Source: Erwinia sp. ErVv1 (GTDB lineage Bacteria; Pseudomonadota; Gammaproteobacteria; Enterobacterales; Enterobacteriaceae). Taken from it: 64,000 bases of DNA. Below are positions 17,534 through 28,417 of the stretch, piece after piece. Location of the stretch: contig NZ_CDPK01000006.1 in the NCBI RefSeq assembly GCF_900068895.1, positions 62,001-126,000 of the forward strand, given 5' to 3'. Position numbers and translations under genes: made by a program. The notes under the pieces are model-generated. The model was not told where the DNA came from, made no database searches, and saw only the letters and a list, made by a program, of their open reading frames with translations. The stretch's first letter is position 1, and each line of letters starts with the position of its first letter.

Positions 17534-18832
17534 CTATTTTGATTTGAGGCAGGATCCCGCAGTTAAATCGACATTAAGCAGGGAAGCCAGTCCCGCCGCC
17601 TTATGGTTAAGCTCCTGCCACTCACTCTGCGCTTCAGACCCGGCGACAATTCCCGCCCCGGCATACAGTCGCACGAGATTTCCCTCTACCCCGGCTGAAC
17701 GCAGTGCGACGGCAAATTCGCTCACCTCCGCGGAAAGATAGCCTACCGACCCCGCATACCAGCCGCGCGGGAAGGGTTCATTAGCGGCAATAAACGATCT
17801 GGCGGGCTGACGGGGCAGTCCGGCGACGGCAGCGGTAGGTTGCAGGCGCGACAGGCACAGCAGGTCGTCCGCACGCGCCAGGCTGGCGCGAATTCTGCGC
17901 CGAAGATGCTGAACGTGCCGCAGGCGAAGGGTTTCTACCGGCAGCACATCCAGGTCGGCGGTAACCGATCGCAGGCGCAGGCAAATATCTTCCACCACCA
18001 TGCCATTCTCACGCAGGTTTTTATCATCCTGCAGCAGCTCGTGTGCCAGCCTGTCGGCCTGGGCGCCATCCGCTGAATTGGCGCAGGTTCCTGCCAGCGC
18101 CTCGGTTAAGAGCCGTAATTCACGGCGGTGATAGAGGCGTTCCGGACTGGATCCAATAAAGGCGCGGCCCGGTTCAAGCGCCAGCAAAAAGTGATAGCAG
18201 TGCTGGTTGATATCACGACTGGCGCCCAGCAGCGACGCCGCCGACACCGCGCGGGTAAAACTCAGGTCGGTGGCGCGGGCCAGCACCACTTTATCCAGAT
18301 CCCCTCGCTGAATTGAGGCCAGCGCGCGTTCGACCAGCCCGGTCCAGTCGTGGCATTGCGGCAGATGCGTAAGCCCGCTCAGCGGGTCGGGGAGATCACC
18401 GACGTCGCGTGCAGGAAGGAGGCTATCGAGAAAGGCGATTGCCCGCTGCAAATCGGCCTGAAGTGAGACGGCATCATGCAGAAAAATGCTCAGGGTAGTC
18501 CCCTGCAAAAGCAGACGGGGGAGAAACAGAAAGCTGCGGGTAAGCCCAAATTCATTGGCGCCCACCAGCTTCCAGCCGGGGGGCAACGTCTCAAGCAGTT
18601 GACGGGCATCTGCTGCCGACTCTGCATGCATCAGTTCACCGCAGGCGGTAAGCGTTTCGCCTGTATCACGCGGCTGCCAGTAGAACTGCGGCCAGACGGC
18701 CTGTGCGGCCAGCCAGCGAAGTCCATCACTTTCGGCAGGCAGCAGGGTATCCAGCCTGGCGTAGCCGGGGCGGCTATCGGTAATCTTAAGCAACTGCTGA
18801 CGCAGATGCTGGATCGCGGCAAAAATTAACAC
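17534..18832 (-). CDS. menF: Isochorismate synthase MenF
   Basis: A 432-residue chorismate-utilising enzyme, close to the 431 of E. coli MenF. It makes isochorismate, the first step to menaquinone. The catalytic region contains [13 protein letters not shown] (Lys), [12 protein letters not shown] (Glu), the [14 protein letters not shown] helix and the C-terminal [14 protein letters not shown] motif. It is first in the men operon; menD starts 52 bases downstream. Confidence 0.96.
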   Translation of the reverse strand: MLIFAAIQHLRQQLLKITDSRPGYARLDTLLPAESDGLRWLAAQAVWPQFYWQPRDTGETLTACGELMHAESAADARQLLETLPPGWKLVGANEFGLTRSFLFLPRLLLQGTTLSIFLHDAVSLQADLQRAIAFLDSLLPARDVGDLPDPLSGLTHLPQCHDWTGLVERALASIQRGDLDKVVLARATDLSFTRAVSAASLLGASRDINQHCYHFLLALEPGRAFIGSSPERLYHRRELRLLTEALAGTCANSADGAQADRLAHELLQDDKNLRENGMVVEDICLRLRSVTADLDVLPVETLRLRHVQHLRRRIRASLARADDLLCLSRLQPTAAVAGLPRQPARSFIAANEPFPRGWYAGSVGYLSAEVSEFAVALRSAGVEGNLVRLYAGAGIVAGSEAQSEWQELNHKAAGLASLLNVDLTAGSCLKSK

Positions 18833-18937
18833 GGCTGTCTTCCCGGGCTGCGAAGAATGCCGCTATTTTACGCGTGAATCATTCAGCTATTTTGATCCAG
18901 ACCCAATTCAGACTCGCAATCAGGTTTTTTGAGCATA

Positions 18938-18970
18938 AAAAAACGGGCGCCTTTTCAGACGCCCGTTCAG
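18938..18970 (-). terminator. Rho-independent terminator of elaB
   Basis: On the minus strand ACGGGCG pairs with CGCCCGT around a short loop and is followed by a run of T. It lies 15 bases after the elaB stop and ahead of the menF promoter region. Confidence 0.85.
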
Positions 18971-18984
18971 TCAATCCGTTACCC

Positions 18985-19299
18985 TTAGCGACGGGCCAAC
19001 AGCAGACCTACAACCAGACCCAGCGCGGCACCGACGCCGACACCCTGCCATGGCTTGTCGTGAACGTACTCATCCGCACGGTCAACGGCCTGCTTAGCGC
19101 GAGCATAGTAGGAATCAGCCGCATCGCTGGCGCGGGATTTCACCTCTTTCAGCGATTTTTCCGCTTTGGCTTTCAGCTCAACATACTTCTGATCGGCCGT
19201 GTCGCCTGACGAGTTCAGAACATCTTCCAGCGTTTGGGTTAACAGCGCCAGATCGTCGTCCAAACGAGTATCTTGTGGTTCAATATTTTTAGTAGCCAT
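18985..19299 (-). CDS. elaB: ElaB, DUF883 tail-anchored membrane protein
   Basis: A 104-residue DUF883 protein. Residues 1-80 are charged and helical (LTQTLEDVLNSSGD, KAEKSLKEVKSRA); the C-terminal segment GVGVGAALGLVVGLLLARR is a single tail anchor. In E. coli ElaB is inner-membrane bound, associates with ribosomes and is induced in stationary phase. Upstream on the minus strand is a shared regulatory region with opgD. Confidence 0.95.
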   Translation of the reverse strand: MATKNIEPQDTRLDDDLALLTQTLEDVLNSSGDTADQKYVELKAKAEKSLKEVKSRASDAADSYYARAKQAVDRADEYVHDKPWQGVGVGAALGLVVGLLLARR

Positions 19300-19643
19300 A
19301 ACATCTCCTTGTGCGAATTAATTTTCTTCACTAACTATAGACACTTTAAGAACTTCTGCCGCTTAAATGGACCAGGAATTGACTGATAAAATGCCCGATC
19401 CGGTGAATAATGCGTCAGTTAAAAAAAACCGCGATTAAACGGAATACACTGCTTTGATTAGATTAATCTGATAAATTTCGCAGCAGTGAATTTTCAAACC
19501 GCTACGCTGTCGTACCCCTCTGTGACCTTGCTCACACCTCGGGTAAAGCAGGCTGCGTTTCGTTCGGGTCGTGACGCAGCTGATGTGCATCAGTGCGCGA
19601 CAGGCTCTACACACTCCGTTCAGCAAAGGAAATGACTTCTGGC
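19300..19643. promoter_or_regulatory. elaB-opgD divergent intergenic region
   Basis: The 344 bases between the divergent elaB and opgD genes hold no ORF of note. A consensus CRP site lies at 19521-19536. AT-rich sequence around 19320-19450 probably contains the elaB promoter. Confidence 0.5.
19521..19536. promoter_or_regulatory. Consensus CRP-binding site
   Basis: TGTGACCTTGCTCACA has the exact TGTGA-N6-TCACA symmetry of a CRP site. Its centre is about 115 bases before the opgD ATG and about 230 before elaB, so opgD is the likelier target. No binding data are implied. Confidence 0.55.
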
Positions 19644-21299
19644 ATGAATCGAAGAATGTTTATGAAAGCGTCAATGGCTTTCGCTACGGTAAGCGGGATG
19701 TCCGGTTTATCAACGTTATTTGCTCAGGCCGCCTGGGCAGACACCGATATTGCCGACGGCACGGCGAAACGATTTGATTTCGACGTGCTGAAAAAGATGG
19801 CCGCCAGTTTGGCCAAACAGCCCTGGAGCGGCGCGCCAGCGCCTCTGCCGGAAACGCTGGCCACGCTGACGCCGCAGGCCTATAACGAAATCCAGTATGA
19901 CGCCAACCACTCGCTGTGGAATGCCACGCCTGACCGTGAGCTGGACGTACAGTTCTTCCACGTGGGGATGGGATTTAAGCGCCGCCTGCGCATGTTTTCC
20001 GTTGATGCCGCCAGCCGTGAAGCGCGTGAAATCCACTTCCGGCCTGAGCTGTTTAACTACAACAACGCGAAGGTTGATACCCATCAGCTTGAGGGCAAAA
20101 CCGATCTGGGCTTTGCCGGCTTCCGCGCCTTCAAAAAACCCGAACTGGCCAGTAAAGATATTGTTTCCTTCCTCGGCGCCAGCTACTTTCGCGCCGTTGA
20201 CGAGACTTACCAGTACGGCCTGTCCGCGCGCGGCGTGGCCATTGACACCTTTAGCAGCAAAGAAGAGTTTCCGGACTTCACCGCGTTCTGGTTTGAAACG
20301 CCGGCCGCGGGCGACACCACCTTTACCGTCTATACCCTTCTTGATGGGGCAAGCTGTACCGGTGCCTTCAAGTTTGTTATCCACTGCGAAGATAAGCGGG
20401 TGGTGATGGAGGTGGAAAACCACCTTTATGCACGTAAGGATATTGACCAGCTCGGTATTGCGCCGATGACCACCATGTTCAGCTGCGGCAATAATGAGCG
20501 TCGCATGTGCGATACCATTCACCCACAAATCCATGACTCCGATCGTCTGGCGATGTGGACCGGCACCGGCGAGTGGATCTGCCGCCCGCTGAACAATCCG
20601 CAGCGCCTGACCTATAACGCCTACCAGGATGAAAATCCGCGCGGCTTCGGCATGTTGCAGCTGGATCATGATTTTCAGGACTATCAGGATGTGATCGGCT
20701 GGTACAACAAGCGCCCCAGCCTGTGGGTGGAGCCGGTTGGCAAGTGGGGCAAGGGGGCCATTAATCTGATGGAGATCCCTACCACGGGTGAAACGCTGGA
20801 TAATATTGTCTGCTTCTGGCGTCCTGCCGATGCCATCAAGGCAGGCAGCGAGCATAGCTTTAGCTACAAACTTTACTGGAGCGGCCTGCCGCCGGTCCGC
20901 AGCGGCCTGTCGCGCGTAAACGCCACGCGCACCGGCATGGGCGGTTTCCCGGAGGGTTGGGCACCGGGCGAGCATTATCCTGACGTCTGGGCGCGTCGTT
21001 TCGCGGTGGACTTTGTTGGTGGCGATCTCAAAGCCGCTGCGCCAAAGGGGATTGAACCGGTAATAAACGTGACGTCAGGCACCATCAAACAGGTGGAAAT
21101 CCTCTACGTTGAGCCGATTGATGGCTACCGTATCCTGTTTGACTGGTACCCCAACAGCGACTCCACCGAGCCGGTAAACCTGCGCCTGTTCTTACGCACT
21201 AAGGATGAGACGCTGAGTGAAACCTGGCTTTATCAGTACTTCCCGCCGCCGCCCGATAAGCGCCGGTACGTGGATGATCGCCAGATGACCGCTGGCTGA
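19644..21299 (+). CDS. opgD: Glucan biosynthesis protein D
   Basis: A 551-residue periplasmic protein of osmoregulated periplasmic glucan synthesis, homologous to E. coli OpgD (MdoD) over its full length. A twin-arginine signal (NRRMFMKA, then a hydrophobic stretch and AQAAWAD) occupies residues 1-32. Conserved blocks include [26 protein letters not shown] and [19 protein letters not shown] chose ATG 19644 over two upstream in-frame starts because it begins the Tat signal as in homologues; AAGGA lies 13 bases ahead. In E. coli opgD is elsewhere in the chromosome, so its position here is lineage-specific. Confidence 0.96.
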   Translation: MNRRMFMKASMAFATVSGMSGLSTLFAQAAWADTDIADGTAKRFDFDVLKKMAASLAKQPWSGAPAPLPETLATLTPQAYNEIQYDANHSLWNATPDRELDVQFFHVGMGFKRRLRMFSVDAASREAREIHFRPELFNYNNAKVDTHQLEGKTDLGFAGFRAFKKPELASKDIVSFLGASYFRAVDETYQYGLSARGVAIDTFSSKEEFPDFTAFWFETPAAGDTTFTVYTLLDGASCTGAFKFVIHCEDKRVVMEVENHLYARKDIDQLGIAPMTTMFSCGNNERRMCDTIHPQIHDSDRLAMWTGTGEWICRPLNNPQRLTYNAYQDENPRGFGMLQLDHDFQDYQDVIGWYNKRPSLWVEPVGKWGKGAINLMEIPTTGETLDNIVCFWRPADAIKAGSEHSFSYKLYWSGLPPVRSGLSRVNATRTGMGGFPEGWAPGEHYPDVWARRFAVDFVGGDLKAAAPKGIEPVINVTSGTIKQVEILYVEPIDGYRILFDWYPNSDSTEPVNLRLFLRTKDETLSETWLYQYFPPPPDKRRYVDDRQMTAG

Positions 21300-21303
21300 T
21301 ACG

Positions 21304-21332
21304 AAAAGGGCGAGGCTTTCTCGCCCTTTTAT
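21304..21332. terminator. Bidirectional terminator between opgD and elaA
   Basis: AAAAGGGCGA pairs with TCGCCCTTTT around GGCTTTC, with A and T runs on both sides, so it can stop transcription of both convergent genes. Confidence 0.85.
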
Positions 21333-21341
21333 TTCACCGCT

Positions 21342-21803
21342 TCACGCCCCCGCTGATCTTTCCATATCAATATGCGGAATATTGTCTTCCAGATAAGCGT
21401 CGCTCACCGGCGTAAACCCGAAACCGGCATAGAAGCGTTGCAGATGGGCCTGTGCAGAGAGAAAAATGTTGTGCTGTGGCCAGTGCTGTTCGCAGCGATC
21501 GACGGCCTGCTCCATTAGCCGGTTACCCAGGCTCAATCCGCGCGCTTCACTGGCAACAATAACCCGGCCAATTTTCACCGGTTCACTGGCCGTTTGCGGA
21601 GCCAGCAGGCGGGCACAGGCGACCAGTTTGTTATCCAGCATGCCCAGCAGATGGCGATTTTCACCCAGCAGATCGATGCCGTCCACATCCTGATAGGGGC
21701 AGTTTTGCTCAACCACAAACACCGCGCTGCGCAGGGCTAACAGCTGGTAGAGCTGCGCCGTGCTCAGTTCACTGTGATGCAGATCGTGCCACTCTGGTTT
21801 CAT
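21342..21803 (-). CDS. elaA: GNAT-family N-acetyltransferase ElaA
   Basis: A 153-residue GNAT protein with the same length as E. coli ElaA. Acetyl-CoA binding motif A reads IGRVIVASEARGLSLGNRLM; VFVVEQNCPYQDVDG near residue 30 and LQRFYAGFGFTPV near 130 are family marks. The substrate is unknown. It converges with opgD and follows the HdeD-like gene by 28 bases. Confidence 0.94.
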   Translation of the reverse strand: MKPEWHDLHHSELSTAQLYQLLALRSAVFVVEQNCPYQDVDGIDLLGENRHLLGMLDNKLVACARLLAPQTASEPVKIGRVIVASEARGLSLGNRLMEQAVDRCEQHWPQHNIFLSAQAHLQRFYAGFGFTPVSDAYLEDNIPHIDMERSAGA

Positions 21804-21831
21804 GCGTTTTCTCCGTTTCAGCCAGTGGCAT

Positions 21832-23166
21832 CTACTTTAGCTGTAATCGCCTGCGGAAACGACTCTGCCGTATGCGTCCTGCTGCGGGCGCAGTGACTTT
21901 TTTAAGCAGCGTTACGTAGTCCATCAACAGACCGGGCGTCCAGGTCATGCCTTCCGCACGGCTGCGTACCAGCCCCAGCAGCCAGAATTGCGGGTCAAAT
22001 AAGAGCGCAAATCCCCGCATACCCCGATCGCTTAATATCCCCTCCATCGCCACATCCAGCGCCTGCATAACGCTGGTTGAACAGTTGCGGGATGTCAGGT
22101 TATAGGTGGTATCTGACGAGTAAATTTGCCAGTAGTTTCGCAGGGCCTCTGCATTGTAGCGCGGCAAATGGATACGGTGGTCAGGCAGGCACCAGTCATC
22201 AATTTCCTGCTGGAGCGAGGGCAGAAAACAGCCCGACACGTCGTACTCTTCCCCTGCGCGCAGTACGGCGCGGAAGTTCGTGAAGTTGCGATCGATATCC
22301 TTTACCGGATAGTGGCTGATGTAAATCTCCTGCTCCAGGGAGAGCGCAGCATGACCGGCTGAAATGATGCCGTGCTGATCCACCGCGGCAAGATAGCGAT
22401 CGATAATTAACCGCCGGTCGGTGACCGCAGCCGATCCGACCGGCGTCCACACCAGCACCTTGAGCGGAGCCGCCGGTTCGCGGTCCGGAAACGGGGGATG
22501 GACATAGGCCGTACCGTGCGGGCGGCGCAGCCCGCGCGAGGTGTACATCGGCAGGCTGGTGACCGAGGCGTTTTCCGGCAGCCGCCAGACCTGCAGGGCC
22601 ATCGCCATGGTTGCCGCTCCCCAGGCCAGCAGAACCAGCGCAAAGCAGAGCGGAACGGTGATGTGATGATGAAAAGGCCAGTTGCTGAAGATCACGCCGC
22701 TCAGGCCGATCTCCGTCAGCCCCAGCATCACCTTCCTGCGCCAGAGTCGACAGCGCATCAGCGAGGTAGAAATCAGCCGGAACAGGCCGTCCAGCAGGAA
22801 TGCCACCCCGAACAGCAGCGAGGCGGTGACATTATTCTCGGCGGGATCGCTGAAGATCAGAAACGCGATTAGCAGAAAGGCGCAGCCTTTCGCCATCCCC
22901 GGCCAGTCAATGCGTAAATCGGCCACCCGCGCCGTTATACACTCCCCTGCCCCGGCAACAATCAGCAGTAAGGCCAGCATATTGAGCGGCACCGACAGCA
23001 AACCATCCTGAGCAATATCAATAATGATAGCGATCCCCAAACAAAAGCAGATCAGGGCGACCCCGACCAGCGTCAGCCAGCGTGCTTTCAGCAGCTGTGC
23101 GCCCATCAGCAAAAATAACAATCTGAGCAAAGGATCTCTCCGGCCTGAGTTGTCTGTTACAGACAT
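21832..23166 (-). CDS. HdeD-like membrane protein with papain-like C-terminal domain
   Basis: A 444-residue two-part protein. Residues 1-195 hold six or so membrane segments with the DUF308/HdeD pattern (WLTLVGVALICFCLGI, FLLIAFLIFSDP, GVAFLLDGLFRLI). Residues 215-400 are soluble and carry GHAALSLEQEIYISHYP and SRNCSTSVMQALDV: a His followed much later by a Cys, the order seen in circularly permuted NlpC/P60 (papain-like) domains. LPRYNAEALRNYW lies between. A hydrolase or acyl-transfer role at the membrane is an inference. It lies between elaA and the nuo operon, all on the minus strand. Confidence 0.8.
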   Translation of the reverse strand: MSVTDNSGRRDPLLRLLFLLMGAQLLKARWLTLVGVALICFCLGIAIIIDIAQDGLLSVPLNMLALLLIVAGAGECITARVADLRIDWPGMAKGCAFLLIAFLIFSDPAENNVTASLLFGVAFLLDGLFRLISTSLMRCRLWRRKVMLGLTEIGLSGVIFSNWPFHHHITVPLCFALVLLAWGAATMAMALQVWRLPENASVTSLPMYTSRGLRRPHGTAYVHPPFPDREPAAPLKVLVWTPVGSAAVTDRRLIIDRYLAAVDQHGIISAGHAALSLEQEIYISHYPVKDIDRNFTNFRAVLRAGEEYDVSGCFLPSLQQEIDDWCLPDHRIHLPRYNAEALRNYWQIYSSDTTYNLTSRNCSTSVMQALDVAMEGILSDRGMRGFALLFDPQFWLLGLVRSRAEGMTWTPGLLMDYVTLLKKVTAPAAGRIRQSRFRRRLQLK

Positions 23167-23328
23167 CCACTACTGTATCCGGTTAAGACGATGCGCCCGG
23201 GAAAGCGTTCAGTCGTTCGGCGGTTAAAGCACGTCTGTTTACTAACCGTTAGCAATAGCAGGCAACATACGCCAGTTTGCTTAGTTTTTGCTTAATGCGT
23301 TAGGTGTACAGAGGGAAAACAGGAAGCA

Positions 23329-23360
23329 AAAAAAACGGGCTCCCAGGGGAGCCCGTTTTA
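23329..23360 (-). terminator. Terminator of the nuo operon
   Basis: On the minus strand ACGGGCTCCC and GGGAGCCCGT form a 10-bp stem followed by a run of eight T. It is 20 bases after the nuoN stop. Confidence 0.92.
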
Positions 23361-23375
23361 TCAGCAGGGTGAGAA

Positions 23376-24833
23376 TTACATTAAGGGCTGCGCCATCTGC
23401 ACCAGTGAAATCAGCGGCTGAGGATAGACACCCAGCAGCAGTACGAGGATGGCAGAAATCAGCACCACGACGCCGCCTGCGGTAAACGCCCAGTTTGCCG
23501 GCGTATCACGCTGCAACAGCTCCGGCGGGTTCAGGTAGAGACTGACGGTCACGCGCAAATAGTAGTAGAGGCCGATAGCGCTCCCGACTACCACTGCGCC
23601 GGTCAGCCACCACAGATGTGCCCCCACGCCCACCGCGATAATATAAAACTTACCGATAAAGCCCAGCGTCATTGGGATCCCGGCCAGCGACAGCATCATC
23701 ACCGTCATCACCGCCGACAGAATCGGACGATGCCAGAACAGGCCACGATAGGAGTAGAGGGAATCCGCATCCGGCCCACGGTAAGGGCTGGACATCAGGC
23801 TGACTACGCCGAACGCACCCAGGCTGCTGAACAGGTAACCTGCCAGGTAGACCCCGACCGCTTCCAGCGACAGCTGGTGAGTCTGAATAGCGATCAGCGC
23901 CACCAGCAGATAGCCCAGATGCGCGATAGAGGAATAACCAAGCAGACGCTTAATATTGGTCTGCGAAATGGCCATCAGGTTACCGAAGAGGATCGAGGCA
24001 ACGGCGATGAGCGCCAGCACCAACCGTACCGCTTCGCTGTCCGCTACCGGCGCATCAAGGAATAAACGCATCACCACGCCGAAAATGGCAATCTTGCTGG
24101 CGGTTGCCAGGAAAGCCGATACCGGTGCGGGTGCGCCCTGATAAACATCTGGCGTCCACAGGTGGAAAGGCACCAGTGACAGCTTGAAGCCCAGACCGAC
24201 GATCATCATGCCCAGCCCTGCCAGCAGCAGTGGCTGATGCAGCAGACCGTCGTTCAGGCTTTTGCCCAGCGCCACAAAGCTCAGATTGCCGGAATCGGCA
24301 TAGATAAGCGCCATCCCAAACAGCAGGAAGGAGGAGGCCACCGCTGACATAATGGTGTATTTGATGCTGGCTTCCAGTGAACGCTTTTGCTGGAAGGCGT
24401 AGCCCACCAGACCAAACAGCGGCAGGGAGATCAGCTCAATGCCGATAAACAGCGACGCAAGATGGTTCGCGCTGGCCAGAACGATACCGCCTGCCGCTGC
24501 GATCAGCACCAGCAGGTAGAACTCTTCGCGGTTATCGGGATAGGTCGCCAGCCACGGGTAGGCAAAGGTGCAGGTCGCCAGGCTGGCAAGGATCACCAGT
24601 CCGCTATAGAGCATCGAATAGCCATCCACGCGCAGCAGCGGCGTAACGTCCATCGCGCCGACGTGCCCCACAAAAAAGAGCGAGAACAGGGCAACGTTAA
24701 GACCTACCACCGCCAGCGTGGCATTGGCGAAGTGGTTGCGCCGCCACGCAATGGAGAGCATTACCACGACCACCGTCAATCCGACGATCAGCAACGGCAG
24801 TAGCGCGATCAATTGTTGAGGAGTTATTGTCAT
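23376..24833 (-). CDS. nuoN: NADH-quinone oxidoreductase subunit N
   Basis: A 485-residue antiporter-like proton-pumping subunit of complex I in the inner membrane, same length as E. coli NuoN. Typical motifs include [34 protein letters not shown] (broken helix 7 region) and [14 protein letters not shown]. It is last in the operon, six bases after nuoM. Confidence 0.98.
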   Translation of the reverse strand: MTITPQQLIALLPLLIVGLTVVVVMLSIAWRRNHFANATLAVVGLNVALFSLFFVGHVGAMDVTPLLRVDGYSMLYSGLVILASLATCTFAYPWLATYPDNREEFYLLVLIAAAGGIVLASANHLASLFIGIELISLPLFGLVGYAFQQKRSLEASIKYTIMSAVASSFLLFGMALIYADSGNLSFVALGKSLNDGLLHQPLLLAGLGMMIVGLGFKLSLVPFHLWTPDVYQGAPAPVSAFLATASKIAIFGVVMRLFLDAPVADSEAVRLVLALIAVASILFGNLMAISQTNIKRLLGYSSIAHLGYLLVALIAIQTHQLSLEAVGVYLAGYLFSSLGAFGVVSLMSSPYRGPDADSLYSYRGLFWHRPILSAVMTVMMLSLAGIPMTLGFIGKFYIIAVGVGAHLWWLTGAVVVGSAIGLYYYLRVTVSLYLNPPELLQRDTPANWAFTAGGVVVLISAILVLLLGVYPQPLISLVQMAQPLM

Positions 24834-24839
24834 GGCGAG

Positions 24840-26360
24840 TTACGGCCTTGTAGTTAAAATTGAAGCGGTATACCACTGCTGAATGTTACTCATAGCGGCA
24901 TGAGAGGTATCCAGAATCGGCTGTGGGTAAACGCCCAGCAGCACCAGCAGGACCACCAGCACCATAATCATCAGAAACTCTCTGGGCGACATTCCGCGCA
25001 GCGGCGTTTCAGACTTGGGTGCGCCGTAGTAAGCACGCTGCATCATAACCAGTGAATAAACGGACGCGAACACCAGCCCAAAGGTCGCGATGACGATAAT
25101 CACCGGCACGGACCTGAAGCTGCCGGTCAGGATCATAAACTCACCCACAAAGTTACCGGTCCCCGGCATCCCCAGGTTGGCAACGGCGAAGAACAGCGAC
25201 AGTCCCGGCAGCCACTTGATGCGTGACCACAGGCCGCCCATCTGGCGCATATCACGGGTATGCAGACGCTCATACAGCTGACCGCAGAGGATAAACAGCG
25301 CGGCAGCAGAGAGACCGTGAGCAATCATCTGCACCACCGCCCCCTGGAACGCCAGCTGGCTGCCGGTGTAGATTGCAATCAGCACGAAGCCCATATGCGA
25401 AATGGACGTATAGGCAATCAGGCGCTTAATATCGTACTGCGAGAAAGCCATCCACGCGCCGTAGAAGATGCCAATAATCCCGAGCCACATGGCGATCGGG
25501 GCAAATTCCGCAGAGGCGTGTGGAAACAGCGGCAGCGCGAAGCGCAGCAGACCATAGGCCGCCGTCTTCAGCAGAATACCCGCCAGATCCACCGAACCCG
25601 CCGTGGGTGCCTGACTGTGCGCATCCGGCAGCCAGCCGTGCAGCGGCACTACCGGCATTTTTACCGCAAAGGCGATGAAGAAGCCGAGCATCAGCGCATA
25701 TTCAACGGTGTGCGACATCGGCGTTTTCAGCAGGTCTTCGTAGTTGAAGGTCCAGATGCCCGTAGCGTTGTAGTGCACAAAGACCAGCGCCAGAATGGCA
25801 ATCAGCATCACCAGACCGCTGGCCTGGGTATAAATAAAGAATTTGGTTGCGGCGGTAATACGGGTTTTACCGTCCGATGCCTTGTGACCCCAAAGTGCGA
25901 TCAGGAAGTACATCGGCACCAGCATCATTTCCCAGAAGAAGAAGAACAGGAACATGTCGATGGCAAGGAACACGCCAATCACGCCGCCGAGGATCCACAG
26001 CAGGTTCAGGTAGAAGAAGCCCTGCCACTTTTCAATCTCATTCCACGAGCAAAGCACAGCCATCACACCGAGCAGGCCGGTCAGCACCACCATTAACAGC
26101 GACAGACCGTCCAGCGCCAGATGCACGTTAATGCCAAAGCGCGGGATCCAGGAGACGAGGAATTCCGATTGCCACTGCGGCAGGCCCGCAGCCTGCGTTA
26201 ACGAATAGCCTCCCTGCATCCAGAGCTGCAGCGAGAGTACCAGCGTCAGTCCCATCGAGATCAGCGCTATCCAGCGCGGCAGTTTGCTGCTTATGCGCTC
26301 AAGCTGCCAGCATAGCAGGCCACCGATGAACGGGATGAGTATAAGCCAGGGTAACAGCAT
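24840..26360 (-). CDS. nuoM: NADH-quinone oxidoreductase subunit M
   Basis: A 506-residue antiporter-like subunit of complex I with 14 predicted membrane segments. The pumping Glu lies in FFFFFWEMMLVPMYF, the Lys in FAVKMPVVPLHGWLPDAH, and KRLIAYTSISHMGF follows. Usual E. coli length is 509. A 218-base gap with a palindromic repeat separates it from nuoL upstream. Confidence 0.98.
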   Translation of the reverse strand: MLLPWLILIPFIGGLLCWQLERISSKLPRWIALISMGLTLVLSLQLWMQGGYSLTQAAGLPQWQSEFLVSWIPRFGINVHLALDGLSLLMVVLTGLLGVMAVLCSWNEIEKWQGFFYLNLLWILGGVIGVFLAIDMFLFFFFWEMMLVPMYFLIALWGHKASDGKTRITAATKFFIYTQASGLVMLIAILALVFVHYNATGIWTFNYEDLLKTPMSHTVEYALMLGFFIAFAVKMPVVPLHGWLPDAHSQAPTAGSVDLAGILLKTAAYGLLRFALPLFPHASAEFAPIAMWLGIIGIFYGAWMAFSQYDIKRLIAYTSISHMGFVLIAIYTGSQLAFQGAVVQMIAHGLSAAALFILCGQLYERLHTRDMRQMGGLWSRIKWLPGLSLFFAVANLGMPGTGNFVGEFMILTGSFRSVPVIIVIATFGLVFASVYSLVMMQRAYYGAPKSETPLRGMSPREFLMIMVLVVLLVLLGVYPQPILDTSHAAMSNIQQWYTASILTTRP

Positions 26361-26578
26361 GGCGGTATTTTCCCTTCTTTTGTCCCCGTTTGGGCTATCT
26401 CACTCGGTATTTTGGTTTCCGGCAGTGCTCGCAATCCTCACCTACAAAAGTAGGCTGCGGTTGCTGCGCGCTGGCGAAAACCAAACTCCCGTCGCCGATA
26501 ACGCCCATTTATCTGGGGAATATTTTCAAAATATATTTATTGGGCTGGAGCAAACCGCACCACCCCGCCCACTAACCT
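26361..26578. repeat. Palindromic repeat in the nuoL-nuoM gap (26411-26485)
   Basis: Within this 218-base gap, TTTGGTTT (26411-26418) and AAACCAAA (26478-26485) bound a 75-base imperfect palindrome whose centre is CCTAC-AAAA-GTAGG. No ORF is present. Complex I operons usually have little space here, so the element looks inserted. It can form an mRNA hairpin between nuoL and nuoM. Confidence 0.6.
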
Positions 26579-28417
26579 TTAAACCACCATCAGCAGCGCC
26601 AGCACCACGACGGCACCGATGCTCATGGAAGCGACATACCAGCGCAGATAGCCGTTTTCACTGACCACCAGCCCCTTGTTCGCCACGCGGGAGAACAGAG
26701 CAGGCAGGTTCATCAGCGTATTCAGCGGATCGCGTGACAAAAGTCTGGCGACAAACAGGTAAGGTTTGACGAAAACGTTGTCATACAGCCAGTCGAAGCC
26801 CCAGGCGGCAAACCACCATGTGCTGAAGAAGCGGCCCGGCGCGCTGTTGGCAATACGGGTGACCAGCGTCCGGTTGCCCAGCCACAGCGCCGCAGCCAGC
26901 AGGATGCCGACAATCGCCACCACGCCAGAGGTGATCTCAAGCTGAAGCACACGGTCATGCGCCAGCCCGGTGGTTTCTGGCAGTACGCCCCTGAGCGGAG
27001 GCACAATCATCGCGCCAATAAAGGTCGAAAGGAGCAGCAGTACGATCAGCGGCAGATGGTGCGTAATGCCTTTGCCCGCATGCGCGTGAATTTTCTCTTT
27101 CCCGTGGAAGGTGATAAAGATCATCCGGAAGGTATAGAGCGAGGTCATAAATGCCCCGACCAGACCGGCCACCATCAGGTTGATATGCCCGTTAGCCAGC
27201 GCACCGGCCAGGATTTCATCCTTACTGAAGAAGCCCGCGGTGATCAGCGGCAGCGCCGACAGCGCCGCGCCCCCCACGAGGAAGCAGACGTAAACCAGCG
27301 GGATGCTTTTACGCAGGCCACCCATTTTGAAAATATTCTGCTCGTGGTGGCAGGCCAGAATCACCGAACCCGAAGAGAGGAACAGCAGGGCTTTAAAGAA
27401 CGCATGGGTCATCAGATGGAAGATGGCGGCGTCCCAGGCCTGTACGCCAAGCGCCAGGAACATATAGCCAATCTGACTCATGGTTGAGTAGGCCAGCACC
27501 CGCTTAATATCCGTCTGCACCAGCGCGGCAAAGCCCGCCAGCACCAGGGTCACCGCACCGATAATCCCTACCAGATGCAGGACTTCCGGCGTCAGCAGGA
27601 ACAGGCCGTGCGTTCGTGCAATCAGATAAACCCCGGCGGTTACCATGGTCGCCGCATGGATCAGCGCGGAAACCGGGGTTGGACCCGCCATCGCATCCGC
27701 CAGCCACGTTTGCAGCGGCAGCTGAGCCGATTTACCGACCGCGCCGCCGAGCAGCATAAGCGTGGCCCACTGCAGCATATGATTATCTGCGGCAAAGTGC
27801 GCCGGTGCCAGCTCGACCATTTCCCGGAAGTTCAGGGTGCCCAGCTCGTTGTAGAAAATAAACAGCGCGAAAGCCAGGAACACGTCACCGACGCGGGTAA
27901 TGATAAAGGCCTTCATCGCCGCCGCGCCGTTTTTCGGATCGGTATAGTAGAAGCCAATCAGCAGATAGGAGCAGAGGCCCACGCCTTCCCAACCGAGATA
28001 CATCAGCATCAGGTTGTCGGCCAGAACCAGAACCACCATGCTGGCGATAAACAGGTTGGTATAGGCGAAAAAGCGCGAATAGCCCTCTTCTCCCCGCATA
28101 TACCAGGAGGCAAACATATGGATCAAAAAGCCCACGCCGGTTACCACCGACAGCATGGTCAGCGACAGGCCGTCCAGCGTCAGGTTAACGTTAATGGTGA
28201 AGTTGCCCACCTGCATCCAGGTCCACAGCGCCTGGTTAAAGACCGCCTGTCCGTGACTGAAAAAATCGATCCCGACATAAATCGTCACCAGCGCCGCCAG
28301 ACCGACGGACCCCATACCTACCGTCGCCGACAGGTTTTCCGACCAGCGGCCCCGGGAGAAGGCCAGCAGCAAAAAGCCGATAAGCGGAAAGAGAACAGTT
28401 AAATAGAGAAGATTCAT
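26579..28417 (-). CDS. nuoL: NADH-quinone oxidoreductase subunit L
   Basis: A 612-residue antiporter-like subunit, one residue short of E. coli NuoL. Motifs include [40 protein letters not shown] (as two parts of the quinone-antiporter signature) and [14 protein letters not shown]. The C-terminal 100 residues contain the lateral amphipathic helix and last membrane anchor. Its ATG overlaps the nuoK stop by four bases. Confidence 0.98.
   Translation of the reverse strand: MNLLYLTVLFPLIGFLLLAFSRGRWSENLSATVGMGSVGLAALVTIYVGIDFFSHGQAVFNQALWTWMQVGNFTINVNLTLDGLSLTMLSVVTGVGFLIHMFASWYMRGEEGYSRFFAYTNLFIASMVVLVLADNLMLMYLGWEGVGLCSYLLIGFYYTDPKNGAAAMKAFIITRVGDVFLAFALFIFYNELGTLNFREMVELAPAHFAADNHMLQWATLMLLGGAVGKSAQLPLQTWLADAMAGPTPVSALIHAATMVTAGVYLIARTHGLFLLTPEVLHLVGIIGAVTLVLAGFAALVQTDIKRVLAYSTMSQIGYMFLALGVQAWDAAIFHLMTHAFFKALLFLSSGSVILACHHEQNIFKMGGLRKSIPLVYVCFLVGGAALSALPLITAGFFSKDEILAGALANGHINLMVAGLVGAFMTSLYTFRMIFITFHGKEKIHAHAGKGITHHLPLIVLLLLSTFIGAMIVPPLRGVLPETTGLAHDRVLQLEITSGVVAIVGILLAAALWLGNRTLVTRIANSAPGRFFSTWWFAAWGFDWLYDNVFVKPYLFVARLLSRDPLNTLMNLPALFSRVANKGLVVSENGYLRWYVASMSIGAVVVLALLMVV

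Noticed and set aside
19593..19643. Longer opgD start with 17 extra residues
   Set aside because: The Tat signal begins at 19644 as in homologues; the extra residues would bury it.
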